From Topomyia yanbarensis (taxonomy: Eukaryota > Arthropoda > Insecta > Diptera > Culicidae): 64,000 nt of DNA. The notes beneath the pieces are model-generated. The model was not told the DNA's origin, made no database searches, and saw only the letters and a list, made by a program, of their open reading frames with translations. The stretch covers positions 398,677,037 through 398,741,036 of the forward strand of contig NC_080672.1 in assembly GCF_030247195.1 (NCBI RefSeq). The letters run 5' to 3'. Both the position numbers and the translations under genes were made by a program. This document shows, in pieces, positions 24,801 through 36,544 of the stretch. Each line of letters starts with the position of its first letter. Position 1 is the stretch's first letter.

Positions 24801-26080
24801 GGAGAAGCTACTTTCGGGCCCTATTCTCACAGTCACATCACCTACTGACTTGAAGAAAATTTCCTTCTACTCACCAACTTCTTCTTCTCTTCATCCTTAA
24901 ATCGGCTTTTCGTTCGATGCGTGCTGGTCACCTCTGTAACAAGAGAAGCCGCAAAAGAATCCGTTTGTAAGCGAGTTGGAATGGAATTGTCCTGTGAGAC
25001 GTAATTAGCGGGTTTCCCCACTAGTCGGGCTTTGATTTTCCCGGCAGACCCTTTTGTTCGGGCGGCCTATGTGCTTCTATCTTAATTTTGGATTTTCGTA
25101 CATAATTAAAGCAAACAAAATAATTTTTAATATAAGTTTACCTACTTTTATTCCTCCACACGACTCCACTTCACTGCTACTGCTCTTGACTCATAGCTGC
25201 GGGCGGAAAGGCGAGTGGTCTCATCCGACCGGCCTGGACAACCACGGTCGAGTTCTGCTGGAATTAGTGCTGGCTGCTCCGGCAGTTGTTAGGGAGGTCG
25301 ACTAGCTAGGGAGGTAAGCAGCTCTTTGTAGGAACCTCCCTAGCAACTGGGCAAATAATCGCCTGAACCACTCGCTCCTCGTTAACGGCCCAGGTAGACC
25401 CAGCAGTGACCTACCTCAGGAGGATCCGCTGTCCAACCTGCTTCGTTCTCCTTGACGATTAGCAGTGGAGGATACCAAGGCTCGTTCGGCTGATCCTCCA
25501 CTGTGAGAGCGGCTTGGCGTTTTCTGGGTCTTTTGCGAAAATTTGCTTCCGTACACAAACGTTATTTGGCGGGCTGGATTCTTCCTGTATCAAAGCTGTC
25601 ACCACCGAAAACAAACAGAGCTGAACTGTAACGTGGTCCGAAACTAACTGGTTAAGCCGATGATGAGCGCATCTCAAACGATGTACTGATCACCGCCCGC
25701 CTTGCACCACCGCCGTTGCTGACACCCACCGTTTCGCGAATTCAGAAAACTTTTCGACAGCAACAGAGAATTGCTTATCAACTTTTGCGTAGGGCTAGTA
25801 AGATTTCTATTCTATTCTCTATTCTAACCCTTACACAGCCAGTATTGAAAAGTATCCTGGAAAACACTGCAGTTATTCCGTAGTGTTTTTCTTGTCAATA
25901 TTAATATTTGAAGCATATTTTCATATGTCGCAAATATTAAAACGGCCAGGCCTTTGCATAGGGCTAATAAGATTTGTAAACAAACTTTTGTTTTGTTGAT
26001 TTCTCTTAATTTGTTATAATTTTAACACAGAAACATTTAAAATTGATTCTATCAATGGTAAAGATGTTGACTACTACTAT
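24800..26080. other. No gene recognised
   Basis: A GC-richer stretch at about 25190-25700 resembles transposon untranslated sequence but has no identifiable ends or domain. The phrase GGGCTA(G/A)TAAGATTT occurs near 25792 and 25960. Confidence 0.4.
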
Positions 26081-26084
26081 CGAA

Positions 26085-26370
26085 TCATAACGAACCTCAA
26101 TATGCCAATTAGGTGCTCTCCCATGTTCTGTTTAGCATACTTCATCCGGTGGGTGGATTCTTTGTCGACCAATACCAAAATGAGTTTCGAGAAGGACGAT
26201 CAACGCAAACCAGATGTTGCGAAAAGTCCTGGATAAATTCCAGAAATACAATTTCTCGACAGATCATCTATCAATTTGAAGGTAGTGTACGATTCGATGA
26301 ATCACAACAAACCGTGGCAGATATGTGCAATTGCAATAATGGCCTAACTTGGAATTTTTAGTTACCGTTT
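26085..26370 (+). pseudogene. LINE reverse-transcriptase fragment
   Basis: The plus-strand frame at 26113-26361 includes FREGRSTQTRC, resembling the RT motif FREGRSTTDQ of RTE/JAM-like LINEs, followed by a region reading like the next RT block with frame slips. The same family as 16355-16510. Truncated at both ends. Confidence 0.55.
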
Positions 26371-26639
26371 TTTTCAACGAATAATTTAAAACGTTGTATA
26401 AATAATTCAGTAAATTGCGTACATAAGTTCATAAAGAATCTAAGCCAATTTTTGCCAAAATTTATTGTGGCAACCGAGGGGTCCGCAATTAGTTACCGTT
26501 AGTTTGAAAATAGCGGGCCTATGCAATTTCTTTGTATGGTTAAAATAAGTTAAATAAGTAATGAATGCCAAAAAGCGAATGCTTGGTGACATTACCAACG
26601 GACAAACTACTTCTGCTTCGGAGACGGAATTACAATTAA

Positions 26640-26931
26640 GGGATCATCCATAAATGACGTAACGTTTTTGAGGGATTTTTAACACCCTTCTCTCCCGTCA
26701 TAACATTTCGCCACAAACCTCCCCTGGTAATTGCGAAGCTTGACGGTAACTCTCCCCCCCCCCTTGTCCCTGCAAACTAAAAAAAAAATAAAAACGATGT
26801 TAGTTATTCCCCTTTTAAATAAGCTACGTAACATGACACGATCCCCTACCCGCCTGTCGTCACACATCATCACAAAATACAAAACTCTTCCCTCCCCCAT
26901 ATAATTCTACACGTCATTTATGGATGATCCC
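26640..26931. mobile_element. MITE with GGGATCATCC termini, copy 2
   Basis: GGGATCATCCATAAATGACG at the left and its complement at the right, flanked by TTAA (26636-26639 and 26932-26935), which includes the TAA seen for copy 1 at 2444-2775. Opposite interior orientation relative to copy 1, judged by the position of the homopolymer runs. Confidence 0.85.
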
Positions 26932-27313
26932 TTAAACACCAGAAACACAAAATAAGAATCATTTTTCCAATATTTGACAACTCTATTCGCTTGTTCCTTT
27001 ACCCACATAATTAAGTTATATTCTAGTTTATTTATGTCATTTAAATACGCAATATAAACTAAGCAGATGTAGTAATAACGAGGAATAATTTGAACTAGCA
27101 GAAGAAATGCGCCTATATCTTTAGTTTCTATAAATCGTTTTATGCAATACCGCGAAAGAAACATTCTCTAAATCAGATATGAAGCATATTTCGAGACTTT
27201 CTCAGAAAAATGAAAAACCACGAAACTCATAAGAAATCAAATTAAACTGTGCTACATGTTATAATTTTACTCAATAAAACAATCTGTCATACCATGTCCT
27301 TTGTCCGAAAACC

Positions 27314-28243
27314 TTACCAATGTGCATTCAGCACCTCAACCACTTTTCGAACAATCCAGGCGTGGCTAGCGTACAGTTTCACGTCCGCACCTACATCCAT
27401 CCACCGAACCTTGGCCGCATCATCGCCAGCTTGCAGGTTAAACTGCCCAACTACCGACCCGTTGTCGTCGTGAAAGTTTACGGCCACCGTCTCCATCCAT
27501 GCATTGTCCGTATTCCTCGGGTCATCGACGTACCCCTTGTAGATTTCCCTGCCGCCGGTAAAAAATCTTTCAATCTCCTCCGTCCCATTCGAACTGCTCA
27601 TAGCTTCCTCCATAAATTCACGCTTCAGGGTAGCACTCACAAGTTCGCCGGGATCAACCATCCCACCGGGGATTGCCCACTCACCGCAATCGTGCCTTTC
27701 GATGGCACACATCTGCAGGATGCGCAACCCGGAAGATTCATTCACCACCGGTCGGCCTTGCTCGTCAATCTTCCACTTGGTCACTATCGGATCAGCCGCA
27801 TGGTTCGGACCCCAACGGCCCAGTAAACCCCTTCCACGCAGCCCAGTCCGACCGAATAGATTTAAGGGATAACCATCGCGAATCTCGTATTCACCGATGA
27901 AACTGACTCGATTCACCCTTCCGTCAGGCTGGTTCCATTTGGCCTTGAAATTTGGATGGTCTAGTTGAAGGCTCAGTAAAATTAACATCACTCCAAATAA
28001 GTGCAAGTTTTACTTACCAACAGCTGGATCGGCCCATTCTTTACCATTCAAAACGCTTGCCTCATAGAACGACGGTTGATAGTCCGGGTAGGACACGGAC
28101 CAGCACACCTCTTCGTCCGGAACAGGATATCGGCGAACATCGCTGCGTGGATAAACATTGTTTCGACAGTGCGAATGCTTGTAGATACCGGGAATCATCG
28201 TTTTTAAAGTGGGAAACGAAATGCTAGTCAGAGATCGGACCAT
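27314..28243 (-). CDS. NUDT9: ADP-ribose pyrophosphatase, NUDT9-like Nudix hydrolase
   Basis: Coding exons on the minus strand are 28243-28018 and 27960-27314, with an intron starting GTAAGT and ending CAACTAG. The join gives 290 residues. Hallmarks of the NUDT9 family: [19 protein letters not shown], then the Nudix box [20 protein letters not shown], with the glutamates of REFMEE that bind metal and the family-typical A where other Nudix proteins have G, then [20 protein letters not shown]. The family hydrolyses ADP-ribose to AMP and ribose 5-phosphate, in mitochondria or cytosol. The start is uncertain. ATG at 28243 gives an N-terminus rich in R, S and T, compatible with mitochondrial import. 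ATG at 28198 gives 275 residues and fits better with a TATATAA at 28257-28251. Both could be used. Confidence 0.92.
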
Positions 28244-28250
28244 GCGACCA

Positions 28251-28257
28251 TTATATA
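28251..28257 (-). promoter_or_regulatory. Possible TATA box of the NUDT9-like gene
   Basis: TATATAA on the minus strand. Transcription starting about 30 bases downstream would place the cap near 28225, downstream of the ATG at 28243 and upstream of the ATG at 28198, so if real it favours the shorter protein. Position-only evidence. Confidence 0.35.
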
Positions 28258-28397
28258 AGGACAGGATCGATAATAGAGTAAATAAGGCCAGGTTGAGAAT
28301 TTCTGGTGCCAAGCAACGGATCGTTTCCTATCGGAGCGCCGGAATCCGGTTTATTTACTATTTTTATCAAGTAGATGCGTGATAACGCCAAGAGTTA

Positions 28398-28633
28398 GGC
28401 AAAACAAACAGTGTTACATAGCGTTTTTAATTGGAATTTAGCAAAACAAGCAGTGTTCCGTTAGGGTCTGCTCTGGCCTTAGTTCGACCAATGACGTTTA
28501 CCGCAATCTTTGTTTTCTGTTGTTGATAAGCAGTTTTTTAGAAAACCTGTCAAGCAGTAGTAATCAAAGAGCGCAAGAAATTTTATTTCGGTCGAGTTCG
28601 AAGAATACCGCTATGTAACACTGATTGTTTTGC
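28398..28633. mobile_element. Harbinger-like MITE upstream of NUDT9-like gene
   Basis: The left end is GGCAAAACAAACAGTGTTAC; the right end is the complement of GCAAAACAATCAGTGTTAC. Flanked by TTA (28395-28397 and 28634-28636). An isolated extra copy of the end, GCAAAACAAACAGTGTTACA, starts at 28661, and another diverged one lies at 28441. It sits about 150 bases upstream of the gene's start, so it could affect its promoter. Confidence 0.8.
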
Positions 28634-29301
28634 TTAATTACGATATCAAATGAGTATTAAGCAAAACAAACAGTGTTACATTGACCTTTCTATACCCGTT
28701 GAAAAAGAAAAGGTGCTGAATTATTTCGTGATGAAAACAAAATATTTTGTCGTGCAAAAATCGATTGAAGTTAGATATTTCCTGATGAAAACAAACCAAT
28801 TTCCTTTGACTTCAGTTTGCATCTATGGTTGTAAATGAGCTGTCAGAAATCTTAATGGCGTTCCCCACTGAGAAACCCAAAAATCAAAGGCCTTAATATA
28901 AGGGCCAGGTACCTGCTACGCCGCCATGATTTCTATGCCAACATCTAAAACGTCGCGTTAGGGTCGATCCACAATAACCAGAATCAATTTCATTCGACAC
29001 AATTTTGTGATAGTCGAGTACGTTTAATTTGTTGATGCACCATGGCGTAAAGTTTTTGTTATTCACCGACGTGCTCAAAACAACACATTTCTTTAATTAG
29101 CTATCCAATATTTTCGCTTTTGAAACAAATGTCTAAAAATTGAGTCATGCCGTACGGTATCTGACTAGTGAAAATCGATCTTCGAGCAAAACAAGTAGAA
29201 CAATTTGAACTGTCAGTGGGGCCCATAATTTGTGTGCCCGCTGAGATGTTCACTTATGTCAGTTCAATACAAATGGGATAGGGGTGCCATATACGTGATA
29301 A

Positions 29302-30528
29302 GGGCATGTTCAGGAGCGTTTTATTTTGTGTAGGAGTTTCAATGTACAACTGGAACTGGAACATTCACATCCCCAGAAGAGCGTTTTGTTTTATTATTTC
29401 GAACAGTTTTGTTTTAAAATTTAAAACTGTTATACGACGCCGTTCTATTTGTTGCTGATTTTTTAAACACGTTTAGAACAGTGTTCTAAGGGCATGTTCA
29501 GGAGTGTTTCAGTTATAGATGCATAATTTTGACAGTTCTATAATACAAAACTGAAAATTTTAAAACTAGAACTTGCTGTCCCCAGCAGCAGTTTTAGCGG
29601 GTGTTCTATTCAGTTTAAGATTCATGTCCCGCCGTGCCGTCAGCGTTACTACATTCAAATTGATTTTTCACCAGTCTATCGGGTCTAAGTGTGTGTTGAG
29701 TACTCTTCATGTATTTAAAATACAGTTCTAAGGGCATGTTCAGGAGCGTTTTATTTTATATGGGAGTTTTAAAGTAGAACTGGAACAGAAACATTCACAT
29801 ACCCAGCAGAGCGTTCTGTTTTATAATTTCGAACAGTTTTGTTTTAAAATTTGAAACTGTTATACGATGCCGTTCTATTCGTTGCTGATTTTAAAACACG
29901 TTTAGAACTGTGTTTTAAATACATGGAGAGTAGTCAGCACAGACACTTAGACCCGATAGATCGGGAAAAAATAAACTTGAATGCAGTCACGCTAAAGGCA
30001 TGGCGAGACATGAATTTTAAACTGAATAGAACTCCCACTAAAACTGTTGCTGGGGACAGCAAGTTCTAGTTTGAAAATTTTCAGTTTTATATTATAGAAC
30101 TGTCAAAATTATGCATCTAGATATGAAACACTCCTGAACATGCTCTAACGTGTTTTAAAATCAGCAACAAATAGAACGGCATCGTATAACAGTTTTAAAT
30201 TTTAAAACAAAACTGTTCGAAATTATAAAACAAAACGCTCTGCTGGGAATGTGAATGTTTCAGTTCCAGTTCTATTTTGAAACTCCTATACAAAAAAAAC
30301 ACTCCTGAACATGCCCTAAATACACGCAAAGTTTTCAGCACAGACACTTAGACCCGACAGACTGGGGAAAAATAAATTTGAATGCAGTAACGCTGAATTT
30401 TAAACTGAATAGAACATCCGCTTAAACTGCTGCTGGCAACAGCAAGTTCTAGATTTAAAATTTTCAGTTTTAAATTATAGAAGTGTCAAAATTATGAATC
30501 TATAACTGAAACACTCCTGAACATTCCC
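29302..30528. mobile_element. Three MITEs nested in each other (outer element)
   Basis: Ends are GGGCATGTTCAGGAG and its complement. The outer copy occupies 29302-29489 and 30317-30528; its flanks are TAA at the left and TTA at the right. Copy 2 (29490-30316, reversed) interrupts it with TAA at 29487-29489 and 30317-30319. Copy 3 (29732-30145) interrupts copy 2 with TAA at 29729-29731 and 30146-30148. A Harbinger-type TWA target fits. No coding capacity. Other partial copies are at 31439-31470 and 40113-40482. Confidence 0.88.
29732..30145. mobile_element. Innermost MITE of the triple nest, complete (414 bp)
   Basis: The uninterrupted reference copy of the family. The left half reads GTTTTATTTTATATGGGAG then GAACAGTTTTGTTTTAAAAT; the right half contains GACACTTAGACCCGATAGAT and GGGGACAGCAAGTTCTAGTT. 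The two halves are unrelated apart from the terminal repeats, which lets each half be recognised in the outer copies. Confidence 0.9.
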
Positions 30529-30544
30529 TTAGAGGGTCCGACCC

Positions 30545-30960
30545 ACCCGAATAGAAATGTACAGTAACAAAACCATGATTTTCACTGTGACAGTACAGTA
30601 AATTTACAATAATTTACAGCAAATTCTAGTGTTTGGCTATAATACAAAAACAATAAACTTTAACGTTTCTACTGTAAATTTCAATGTAAAATCGACTTGT
30701 ACAGTAAAAAAGGGGGGTGGTTATGTATCTTAACATTGAAAAAATCGATTTTTTTTCCATACATTTTTTTCTCAAAAACAGTAAAATTTAATGTGAATTT
30801 ATTGTAGCAATTTTTTGCTGAACAGTAAAGTTGATCGTTACATTAAATTTTATTGTAAATCTATTGTGAGAGCACCGCGTCCAACAATGTTGTAACAGTA
30901 ATAACTATAATATTTATTGTTTTATGATTGTTTGTAGGGTAAATGCTATTGTAAAATTCT
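30545..30960. repeat. Dispersed repeat rich in ACTGTAAA motifs
   Basis: Matches 12620-12850 in reverse orientation, including AAACTTTAACGTTT and AAAATCGATTTTTTT blocks. The ends are not resolved. Confidence 0.6.
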
Positions 30961-30967
30961 ATCCGGG

Positions 30968-31346
30968 CAGTCACCAAATTTTCTGGCAGACACCGTTCTG
31001 CTAGATTTCTGTCTTTCTTGGTTTGACAGCCCTGTCAGATTTCTGCGCGCACCCTGTCGAGTTAGTTAAACTAGGGCGAACTTGGTTTCGCTCGCGTTTT
31101 CTGGAAAATTTCGACAAGAACCGAGGTACCAGGTAGGAATTGCCAGGATCTTTGCACGGTTTATTTCCGAGTTATGCCAGGGTTTTGCTCGGTTCCTGTC
31201 AAAATTTGCCAGAAAAAAGCGAGCGAAACCGAGTTCGCTCTAGCTCAACTAACCTGATAGGATGCGCGCAGAAATCTGACAGGGCTGCCAAACTAAGACT
31301 GATAGAAATTTAGCAGAACGGTCTCTGCCAGAAAATTTGGTGACTG
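30968..31346. mobile_element. Foldback element with long inverted arms
   Basis: It starts CAGTCACCAAATTTTCTGGC and ends with the complement of CAGTCACCAAATTTTCTGGC. Complementarity continues inward through blocks such as GATTTCTG(C/T), CCCTGTCAGATTTCTGCGCG and GGCGAACTTGGTTTCGCTCG, giving arms of roughly 170 bases. A one-armed relative lies in a copia remnant at about 48490-48682. Confidence 0.85.
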
Positions 31347-31438
31347 GGCACCAGCTCGACCGTAACGGTCCAGCAAATCCATCCGGAATTCCGGCTGGAG
31401 CCAGCCGGAATTGTGGCTCATTTAAATTCTTGTTGTGA

Positions 31439-31470
31439 GGGCATGTTCACCAGCGTTTTATTTTATGTAA
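31439..31470. mobile_element. End fragment of the GGGCATGTTC MITE family
   Basis: GGGCATGTTCACCAGCGTTT followed by TATTTTATG matches the left end of the elements at 29302-30528; the rest is missing. Confidence 0.7.
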
Positions 31471-31609
31471 GTTTGTCGATCCCTAGGCACTGGAAGACAC
31501 CAATTTACCTCAACTACTCATCCGGAGCTTCCTCGGTTGAAGATGGCTGAACCTATCCAGACAGACAAAGGCAGGAGATAAGCTATAATTACCAGGACTT
31601 CGGCTAACG

Positions 31610-31868
31610 CAGAGATATCAGATACTTTTTTCAAATGTCTCCAATAATAATTTTAAAGTCTGGGAAGAACAAAAAATGTCAGGAGACCTAGTGTAACCAA
31701 AAGCCTTTATATACAAAAATCTGTAAATACCTGCAACCAAACTAAAAAATCTGCAAATATCTGCAACCAAACCAAAAAATCTGCAAATATCTACGTCATC
31801 AAAAAAATCTGCAGCTAAAATTAAAAGTCTGTGAATTTGCAGACATGTCTGCAAATCTGACATCTCTG
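31610..31868. mobile_element. hAT-like MITE, degraded
   Basis: The ends are CAGAGATATCAGAT and the complement of CAGAGATGTCAGAT, close to the CAGCGATGCCAGAT end at 21867. Repeated ATCTGCAAATATCTGCAACC-type motifs fill the interior. The flanks share only GCTA, so the 8-base duplication has decayed. Confidence 0.6.
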
Positions 31869-31873
31869 TGCTA

Positions 31874-32064
31874 GAAAAACTCTAGAAAGAGAACTGCGGA
31901 GACTCCATTTTGGATCGTTTGGATTCGCGTTTAGCTGTCAAAAAACGAATCCAATCGAACATTGCCTATCCTTATAACATTGGACGTGTTGCCATACAAT
32001 GCCGGGGCATACGTTGCCAAAAATGCTGTTTTTCTCTCCGCAGTTCTCTTACTATGAGTTTTTC
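31874..32064. mobile_element. MITE with TA target site, 191 bp
   Basis: GAAAAACTCTAGAAAGAGAA at the left, and the complement of GAAAAACTCATAGTAAGAGA at the right. Both arms then continue CTGCGGAG. Bounded by TA on both sides. A right-half relative occurs at about 47869-47973. Confidence 0.75.
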
Positions 32065-32069
32065 TACTC

Positions 32070-34670
32070 TGGGCTAACGAACTATTAAAAAAAAACGCTT
32101 TTAATCCACCTAACAGTGTGATGAGACATTTCTTATAACTCTTATCACTCTCTTCGGATATTATATCGTTTGAGAACATTTAGAACTTGATGCTTCGCGA
32201 TGTTTTTGATAACACATACTACATGGGATAGTGGCAGGACTCAGAGAATCGCTCAAATCAGCATAGGACAACATCAGTGCTAGAAATCTCAAACCAAATC
32301 AATGGGAAAGCGAAAAAATGACCCATTATATAGACATATAAACGAATTATTGTTAATGCTCTGTTAATAAAACATCTAAATTCCTCAATCAATGCATTGT
32401 GGTGGGAAAACTGAATTTTCCTAAAGGGGATATGTATATTGTACTGAGTCAAAAAAAAAACATTTAGCCTATACATATAATTGGTCATACAACAAAAATA
32501 AAATTCTCATCAAAATCGATGCTAGAGTCGAATGTAAATCGTCATTTTTCATAAATTTCTCTCTACATTCGGAAAGTGTTATCCTCGTTATTAATCATAT
32601 TACGTTTTCGTCTCAACTTGACGCATTTCCAAAATAAAAACCCGTTTTAATCCACCTAATGGTGCAATTGTGCTTTTCTCATTTGTCCAGACTACGATTC
32701 CATAGCTGGTTATGTACAATACAATGGTGGAAATGAATATTACATGTTCAGTACAATTTTCACATACGAACAATGGATCGACAGCCACGATCTTGAGATA
32801 CTATGTGATACTGAAACATCGCTTGAAACCAGCGGCGGATCATTTAGAAAGATCCGGGTCCTGCATAAAACTTTCAACTTGTTAAGAAATTTTAAACTAG
32901 TTTTAATTTTAAAGTAGCAACCCCTCACTGCATACTCGCTCCGGGCCGGTATGTTCACATTTTTTCCACATACACACACATACATACACACACAGACATT
33001 TTCCGAACTCGACGAACTGAGTCGATTGGCATATGACACTCGGCCCTCCCGGTCGCGATTAGATTGACGAATTTTAGAGTGAATGAGAAAGGCAAAAACA
33101 TTTTTAGCAAATTTTGAAAGTTATGCATTTTTTTTGGTGAGCAGTTCTATGTTTCATAGACATTAAATCAATTTCAACTTCACTTCCTATTAAATAAAGA
33201 CAGTATTATTACAGTACATCTCTACAAAAGCGAGCTCAATTTGAAAAGAAATCTGAGGATTATTATTGATTACAGAACTCTGGAATTTTCTATTGGAATG
33301 TTTTCAGGCAGGAATTTGATATTGATGCTATTAGACAACTGTGAAATCAAGACCAATAGATCAGTTACATATCAGGAAGGACCCCATTCCGACAATTTAT
33401 CAAAAGTCCTCATGATGTTTACAACAACAGGTTATCAATCTACGGATCAGATAATTGTTATTGTAATATTGAATTAAATCAGTCTGCATCAATAAATTTT
33501 CAACTTCAATCCAATTTATTTTTTTGGTTTGGTGGGGGGGGGGTTGTATGGTGTTAAACCCCAAAACCTTCTCTTGGCTACGCCGTTGCTTGGAGTTATT
33601 TATTTCGCTTTCCATTTTCCGATATGTTTCAGATCGATCCGATGGTTATAAGTTAGAAAAATTGCAGTCAGAAGGTTCGCACAAATGAACATTTTTGCAC
33701 TGATAAGTTATCAAGTTCCTTCCAGATAACTTGGAAGTGTTCGGTGATTATTTCTAGCGGTTGTAGATAGTAAAATGAAATACAAAATTCGTTTTATCGA
33801 AATAATGTTTAGCTTATTTCAATGGATTATTACTATATTGAACAATAAATAGGCGAGAAAGAGTAATCAACAAACAACAAGCCATAACTTTTAAAGTATT
33901 CAAAATAGATATCTAAAGTCTTTAGTAAAGTTATTCGCAAAAGTAAGAGCTACAAATTTGCTGAAGACATCATTTCGATATAATCACTTCCAAGAAAATT
34001 TGTGAAAATATCTCACTCATAGGGAGATTAATCAGCAAAAGCACAATACCAAAAGAAAGGGCATATTGCCGCCATTAAATTCTCCGAAGATACTATTGAC
34101 CTAAAATAAGCCGTTTTGGCGTTAATAATAGATTACATGTTTTTGGTCATATTTCTGGCAATGGGAAATGATAAAAATCTTTCGTCCGCCTTTAATGTTA
34201 AATATCTCTTTTGATAATAGTCCGATTTCAACAATCTATAGCTTGTTCGAAAGGTATTTGTTGAAGTTGTTTAAAAACATATAAATTGTTAATCTATAAT
34301 GTCAATTTCGGCAGATAATTTAAAAAAACTGTAAAAAACGCCTTTTTTACGCATTCAAACATTCATATCTTGGAAACTAAACATCAGAATCAAAACCAAA
34401 TTAATAGCGTTCATACTGTTTTTTAGTTCTTTCATTTAAAATTGGTTTGGATAAGATCGGTTCAGCCATTGCTGAGAAACACGAATGAGAATTTGTCCGT
34501 TACATACACACACACAGACACACACACACACAGACATTGTCCCAAATCGTCGAGCTGAGTCGATTGGTATATAAGACTCGGCCCTCCGGGCCTCGGAAAA
34601 AATCTTGAAAGTTTGAGCGAATTCTATACATTTCTTTTATAAGAAATGTAAAACCACGCTCGCTTCACGT
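32070..34670. other. No gene; dispersed repeats and microsatellites
   Basis: Two related segments at about 32965-33060 and 34505-34600 each run from a CA-dinucleotide tract (CACACACAGACATT) into GAGTCGATTGG(C/T)ATAT and ACTCGGCCCTCC. This is a recurring repeat tail of unknown class. Near 33520-33590 there is a G-run and GGCTACGCCG. No coding domain seen. Confidence 0.5.
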
Positions 34671-34676
34671 CTCGAC

Positions 34677-35667
34677 CAGGGTGGCCAGATAGAATTCCTT
34701 AATATCGGTAGGGTCACTAAAAGTTTATCGGTAGGCTGTGTTTTTCTCCCACGACATCTGAATCCCTCGCCATCTCTATCTTTTTCTTATTATTTATCTA
34801 TAAGTGTCATTCCAATTGGGTCATTAAATGAGAAAAAAAAAAACTCTTTATTACATACATCGATAAAGCTGATTTTCGTGATTGCAACAATGTATTTTTC
34901 CAACTCAGGAAACTTGAAAATAAAATTTAAATTTAAAATAAAGAAATATGTTGACAGTCTGGATTTGACACTATCAGAAGGATTTGGCATTTCGAATTTC
35001 ACGACAACTGATGCCCTGTCAGAAAAAATGAACACATGTTTTCCCGGTTTTCCCGCAGGGTTGTTTTTATTTGACATAAACACCATACAATGAACATAGT
35101 TTTTTTCATTTTGTGTGTTGTCTTGATAGGCCAGATGTAAACAACCGTGGTTTTCCTATGTATGGTTGCCAAGCTTATATAAGATTTATTTAAAAAAAAA
35201 CAAAAAAAAAACGTTTTTACGTATTATAACGATTTTTTTTGAAATGATGTTGTATTATGTATATTGGACCTAAAATTTATCGAATGTCAAAGACTTGTCA
35301 AAGGAACTCAATCCGAAGAAAATCGCTTCGAATCCTTCTGGAATGAGTGTCATTGACAGGTCTAGTGCTCGATTGGAATGACACTGACAGATAAATGGAC
35401 GTGTCGAGTCTTTATCCAGAGGGATTCAGCGTCTTTACCAAAAACGTAATATTGACATAGAATTGTAAAATACTGACAACACAGATCTCAGACCAAATCC
35501 AACCCAAAAAATTAATGTTGAGTAGGATGTGTCCAAAATCAATAAAAATCGGTAGTTTTCGGTAGGAATAACAAAATATCGGTAGTTTTGTCTTGGTCGT
35601 CTGTGAATCGGTAGGGAAGACCAAAATCGGTAGGACTACCGATAAATCGGTAGGTCTGGCCACCCTG
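34677..35667. mobile_element. Non-autonomous hAT-like element, 991 bp
   Basis: The ends are CAGGGTGGCCAGA and its complement. The exact 8-base duplication GTCTCGAC lies at 34669-34676 and 35668-35675. Short subterminal repeats of ATCGGTAG occur at both ends (34710-34735 and 35550-35655). The central part (about 34803-35385, ending in the 14-base inverted repeat AGTGTCATTCCAAT) looks like a second element inserted in it and is partly shared with 8776-9200. Confidence 0.92.
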
Positions 35668-35737
35668 GTCTCGACTAAGAATAATCTATACCAGTCAAAA
35701 AGGGCAAGTTGCTGGCTAACGGGGGGCTATTTGCCAA

Positions 35738-36540
35738 CTGGCGATTTGCGGCAAAACCAAAATTAGTCATGCGACACCTATGATTCAGCTCATGAACTGG
35801 CAAAGTGATACAATTTACTTTTTTTCACCCGTAAGTGAGTCGTAGCTTACAACAAAATCTTCATTATCTTCTCGGAAAAAGCTAACCACTGCCAAAATAT
35901 GAATGAAACGAGTAAGAAATTTAGTTTTATTTGCAATTATTCTGAAAGTACAGCCATTTGCAACTATTTGACTCATACATTTCTTCGAAATGTAATCGGG
36001 GTATTATTGTGGTTATAAAAAATCGTTCCATAAATAAAGTTCCAACTCGAAACCGAGACCCAATCAGCACCAATGTCAAAATCCTTTATATTTTGAACTA
36101 CGTAGGAGATTCAGTGAAGACTATCGGAGAGAAGGATCGGCTGTGCATGATACAAAGCTGACACTTTCCTATTAGCCGGATATATTGTTTCCTCGCGTGA
36201 TCTGGAGAGTTCCATGAATTTACACCATCTCATGAAGGTTTAGCTTAACTTAGGACGAACGGGAAATGCTGTTGCGGCGGCTACGGTGCTCAACAAATTA
36301 CATTTCGAAACAGCGCGCATATAGCTCTGCGAATAATATTAGAAACCACTATGTTTTACACTCTTTTCGCAAGATGTTTACTCATCATCTGATAAAATGA
36401 TGATTTTCCTCCATTTTCATAAACAATTATCAACAAATTGATCGGTAATTTGGTGTTTAAAAGTAATTTTTTACCAATGTTTACAGAAAATATATGCACT
36501 ATGACAGAACAAAATAAAATCAGCAACACTTTTCTTCCAG
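35738..36540. repeat. Long dispersed repeat, copy A (about 800 bp)
   Basis: Matches 47058-47868 in the same orientation, starting at GGCGATTTGCGGCAAAACCA and ending at CAGCAACACTT(T/G)(T/G)CTTCCAGC, at roughly 90% identity by eye. No recognisable protein domain. The class is unknown; the ends do not show a clear inverted repeat. Confidence 0.8.
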
Positions 36541-36544
36541 CGCT

